From assembly GCF_030433855.1 (NCBI RefSeq), contig NZ_JARUXC010000001.1, forward strand, positions 372,001-436,000: a stretch of DNA of 64,000 nt. Direction: 5' to 3'. Of this stretch, positions 61,520-64,000 are shown piece by piece. The first letter of the stretch is position 1, and each line of letters opens with the position of its first letter. The position numbers and the translations under genes were made by a program. This DNA comes from Agreia sp. PsM10 (GTDB lineage: Bacteria > Actinomycetota > Actinomycetes > Actinomycetales > Microbacteriaceae). The notes beneath the pieces are model-generated. The model saw only the letters and a list, made by a program, of their open reading frames with translations. It did not search any database and was not told where the DNA came from.

Positions 61520-62452
61520 ATGACGCCGAACAACGACGCCAGTACCTCTGCGGCCCTGCCGCCTGCCCGATTCCGGCTCGCGATCGACGGCAGCATCTTC
61601 GGATGGGCCTCGGGAGTCGAGGCCACGGCCGCCGTTCTCGACGCGTTCCACGACGCGGGCGGTCGCCTGATCTCCACGGCAGACCACTACGCGGGCGGCC
61701 GCAGCGAGGTGATGATCGGCAACTGGGTGCGTACGCGCACCGTGCGTTCGCAGGTGTTCCTCGCCACCAAGATCGGTCGCCATCCGGATGCGCCGGGGCT
61801 GAGCGCCCACAGCATCGCAGCGGCGGCCGACGCCTGTCTCGAACGACTCCAGACCGACCACATCGATCTGCTCTCGTTCGATGGAGATCATCCCCAGACG
61901 CCTCTGGAGGAGAGCCTCACCGCCGCCGCCGCTCTCATCGACAGTGGCAAGATCCGCGCCCTCTCCGCATCGTCGTACTCGGGCGCGCGCCTGCTTCAGG
62001 CCACGAAGGCGGCCGACGAACTCGGACTGCCTCGATTCAGGGCCGTGTTCAGCCCATACAGCCTCATGACCCGTCGCCCCGTCGAGAACGACCTGCTCCC
62101 GGCCGTGTCGACCCTCGGCATAGGCATCTTCGCGCGGCTGCCCCTCGCGAACGGCTTCCTGACCGGCGCCTACCGCAGCCACAACGATGTCCCCGAGTCC
62201 ATCATGTTCGCCGATGCAGCCCAGCATCTCGGTCGGGCTGGCTTCAGGGTGCTCAAGGCGCTCGAGCAGGTCGCATCGGAGCAGGGTGCATCGCTCGGCG
62301 CATGCGCCCTGGCCTGGGTGCGCTCCAGACCCAACGTCATCGCACCCGTGGTGCGGGCGGCGTCGGCCGATCAGGTCGCCGAGCTCGTGGCATCCATCGA
62401 TCTCGTTCTGCAGCCGCACCAGCTCGCCACCCTCGATCGCGCGTCGGAGTGA
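61520..62452 (+). CDS. Aldo/keto reductase family protein with altered catalytic tetrad
   Basis: A 310-residue AKR-fold protein. Tyr57 (STADHYAGGRSE) and Lys84 (LATKIGRHP) of the AKR tetrad are present, but the Asp of the usual IDTA motif is Ser52 and the usual catalytic His is Asp121 in IDLLSFDGDHP. Other family segments (SASSYSGARLL, FSPYSLMTRRPVENDLLP, GASLGACALAWVRSRPNVIAPVV) are intact, so it is a real AKR barrel. It may bind NADPH with altered or lost reductase activity, or act on a different substrate. Leaderless start. Confidence 0.8.
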   Translation: MTPNNDASTSAALPPARFRLAIDGSIFGWASGVEATAAVLDAFHDAGGRLISTADHYAGGRSEVMIGNWVRTRTVRSQVFLATKIGRHPDAPGLSAHSIAAAADACLERLQTDHIDLLSFDGDHPQTPLEESLTAAAALIDSGKIRALSASSYSGARLLQATKAADELGLPRFRAVFSPYSLMTRRPVENDLLPAVSTLGIGIFARLPLANGFLTGAYRSHNDVPESIMFADAAQHLGRAGFRVLKALEQVASEQGASLGACALAWVRSRPNVIAPVVRAASADQVAELVASIDLVLQPHQLATLDRASE

Positions 62453-62468
62453 CATAGGCTGGGGCGCG

Positions 62469-63866
62469 ATGAACACCGCCGTGCCTCTGCCCTTGACCCT
62501 GCCTGAACTCCGCGTCGAAGCCTCGGGCGGTTCGCTGGTCCGCCGCACGATCCTCCCGTCGGGCGTGCGCATCCTCACCGAGAAGATGCCCGGCGCCCAG
62601 AGCGCCACGGTCGGCTACTGGGTCGCCGTGGGCTCGCGCGACGAACGCGGCAGCGTGCTGGCGGGGCCCACGGCGGCCGCCGTTCCCTCGCGTTTCGGCT
62701 CGACGCATTTTCTCGAGCACCTGCTGTTCAAAGGAACGCCGACGAGATCGGCTCTCGACATCGCCGTGGCCTTCGACGCCGTGGGCGGCGAGCACAACGC
62801 CGCAACCAGCAAGGAATACACCTGCTACTACGCCAAGGTGCGAGACCAGGACCTGCCGATGGCGATCGACGTGATCGCCGACATGCTCACGTCCTCCCTG
62901 ATCGAGCACGGCGAATTCGAGACGGAACGCGGCGTCATCCTCGAGGAGCTGGCCGAGGCATCCGACGACCCCTCCGACGTCGCGGGCGAGCGATTCTTCG
63001 AGGCCGTCCTGGGGGATCATCCGCTCGGCCGACCCGTGGGAGGCAGCGCCGAGACCATCCGCGCCGTCACCCGTGATGCGGTCTGGCAGCACTACCTCGA
63101 GAACTACCGCCCTCAAGACCTCGTCATCACGGCCGCGGGCGCCGTCGATCACGACGAGCTCGTGTCGAGGGTCACGGCGGCGCTCACCGCCGCGGGATGG
63201 GATCTGGAGCGCACCGCCGATCCTGTGGCCCGTCGCGAATCGACGGGAGCCGTCGTGCGCCGGGGGTCTCCTCTCGTGGTGGTTCAGCGCCCGAACGAGC
63301 AGGCGAGCCTCATCGTCGGCACCTCTGGTTTCACGGCGAACGACGAGCGCCGCTCCGCGCTCAGCGTGCTCGGCTCCGTGTTCGGCGGAGGCATGTCGTC
63401 GAGGCTCTTCCAGGAGATCCGCGAGAAGCGGGGGCTGGCCTATTCGGTCTACTCGTTCGCTCCGTCGTACTCCGACGCCGGACTCTTCGGCATGAACGCG
63501 GGCTGCACCCCGGCGCGTGTCGGCGAGGTCGCCGAGCTGATGATCGACCAGCTCCACCTGCTCGCCGACGACGGGATCACGGCGGAAGAACTGCGGCGCG
63601 CACACGGGCAGCTGTCCGGTTCCGCAGCGCTGGCGCTCGAAGACTCCGACACGCGGATGTCGCGGCTCGGCCGCGCGGAGATCACCCAGGGCGAGTTCGT
63701 CGATCTCGACGAGGCCCTGCGACGGCTCGACCGGGTCACGCCGAGCGACGTGCAGGAGCTGGCCCGCGAGATCGCCTCCCGTCCGCTCTCCATCTCCGCC
63801 GTCGGAGCCATCGCAGACGGCGCGTTCGACGGCCTCGAGGCGACGCTCGCGGGAGCCGCATCGTGA
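62469..63866 (+). CDS. M16 family peptidase (processing-protease-like)
   Basis: A 465-residue M16 insulinase-family zinc peptidase. The inverted metal motif HFLEHLLFKG (HxxEH) is near residue 80, the third ligand Glu in ERGVILEELAEASDD, and the second domain runs from about residue 240 (RPNEQASLIVGTSGF ... GGGMSSRLFQEIREKRGLAYSVYSFAPSY). It resembles mitochondrial-processing-peptidase-like bacterial PqqL/YmxG proteins encoded near pnp in many Gram-positives. A TAGGCT hexamer is eight bases before the ATG. The stop overlaps the next gene's GTG start (GTGA). Confidence 0.93.
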   Translation: MNTAVPLPLTLPELRVEASGGSLVRRTILPSGVRILTEKMPGAQSATVGYWVAVGSRDERGSVLAGPTAAAVPSRFGSTHFLEHLLFKGTPTRSALDIAVAFDAVGGEHNAATSKEYTCYYAKVRDQDLPMAIDVIADMLTSSLIEHGEFETERGVILEELAEASDDPSDVAGERFFEAVLGDHPLGRPVGGSAETIRAVTRDAVWQHYLENYRPQDLVITAAGAVDHDELVSRVTAALTAAGWDLERTADPVARRESTGAVVRRGSPLVVVQRPNEQASLIVGTSGFTANDERRSALSVLGSVFGGGMSSRLFQEIREKRGLAYSVYSFAPSYSDAGLFGMNAGCTPARVGEVAELMIDQLHLLADDGITAEELRRAHGQLSGSAALALEDSDTRMSRLGRAEITQGEFVDLDEALRRLDRVTPSDVQELAREIASRPLSISAVGAIADGAFDGLEATLAGAAS

Positions 63867-64000
63867 GCCGCACGCTCTACCTCGTGCGGCACGGCGAGCA
63901 ACAGGATGCCGAGTACGGCATGGACGACGGCCCCCTGTCGCCGCGGGGCCAGCGGCAGGCGCGGCTCATTGCGGAACGCCTCGGGGGCGTGCCCTTCACG
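63863..64000 (+). CDS. Histidine phosphatase family protein, N-terminal part (3' end outside window)
   Basis: The first 46 residues of a phosphoglycerate-mutase-like histidine phosphatase: RTLYLVRHGEQQDAEYG with the catalytic RHG, then DGPLSPRGQRQARLIAERL, typical of the family. The GTG start overlaps the M16 peptidase stop by four bases, so it is translationally coupled. Possible activities include phosphoglycerate mutase, sugar or nucleotide phosphatases; the fragment cannot decide. Confidence 0.9.
   Translation, partial: MSRTLYLVRHGEQQDAEYGMDDGPLSPRGQRQARLIAERLGGVPFT

Overview
The window is 64 kb of GC-rich, densely coded chromosome from an actinobacterium. Gene content and order (nusA-ylxR-infB-rbfA, truB to ribF, rpsO to pnp, maltokinase, an oligopeptidase B, HelR-type ATPase, Stealth-family protein) suggest a member of the Microbacteriaceae or a close relative in the Micrococcales; that placement is inference from gene content, not from a marker-gene comparison. 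No rRNA, tRNA, CRISPR array, insertion sequence or prophage was seen.

Layout. 1-4.2 kb: the end of nusA, then ylxR, infB and rbfA (transcription/translation factors). 4.2-8 kb: panE, a lipoprotein, mutY, an RraB-like protein and a kinase-like protein with a damaged P-loop. 8-10.9 kb: truB, two small membrane proteins, ribF. 10.9-16.3 kb: a ROK sugar kinase, an SDR/DUF2867 protein, an SGNH hydrolase, and a flavin amine oxidase whose conserved segments are in circularly permuted order. 15.6-20 kb (minus strand): a pseudouridine salvage operon (hypothetical, psuG, psuK) followed by an M20 peptidase and a Pr6Pr-like membrane protein. 20-34 kb: epimerase, SNF2 helicase, glutathionyl-hydroquinone-reductase-like enzyme, CorA, Stealth protein, cyclic-nucleotide phosphodiesterase family enzyme, oligopeptidase B, maltokinase, an aldo/keto reductase and an esterase. 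34-45.6 kb: Pit phosphate transporter, aldehyde dehydrogenase, aspartase, YihY, a GlcD-like oxidase, PrsW protease, HelR, FKBP.

45.6-52.2 kb is an amine catabolic cluster: an IclR regulator and an APC permease on the minus strand diverge from a second APC permease, a copper amine oxidase and a coupled membrane protein on the plus strand. A perfect 9-bp inverted repeat sits in the divergent gap and is the best operator candidate. 52.2-55.9 kb: two MFS exporters around a divergent LysR regulator. 56-64 kb: rpsO, a small acidic protein, VanZ, three tandem paralogues with a HIRAN-like C-terminal motif, pnp, an aldo/keto reductase with an altered catalytic tetrad, an M16 peptidase and the start of a histidine phosphatase gene.

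A recurring regulatory pattern: about 20 genes have a -10-like hexamer (TAnnnT or a close variant) ending exactly six bases before the chosen start codon, the geometry of leaderless transcripts. This pattern was used to choose several start codons. Promoter, operator and riboregulatory calls are by eye and unmeasured.
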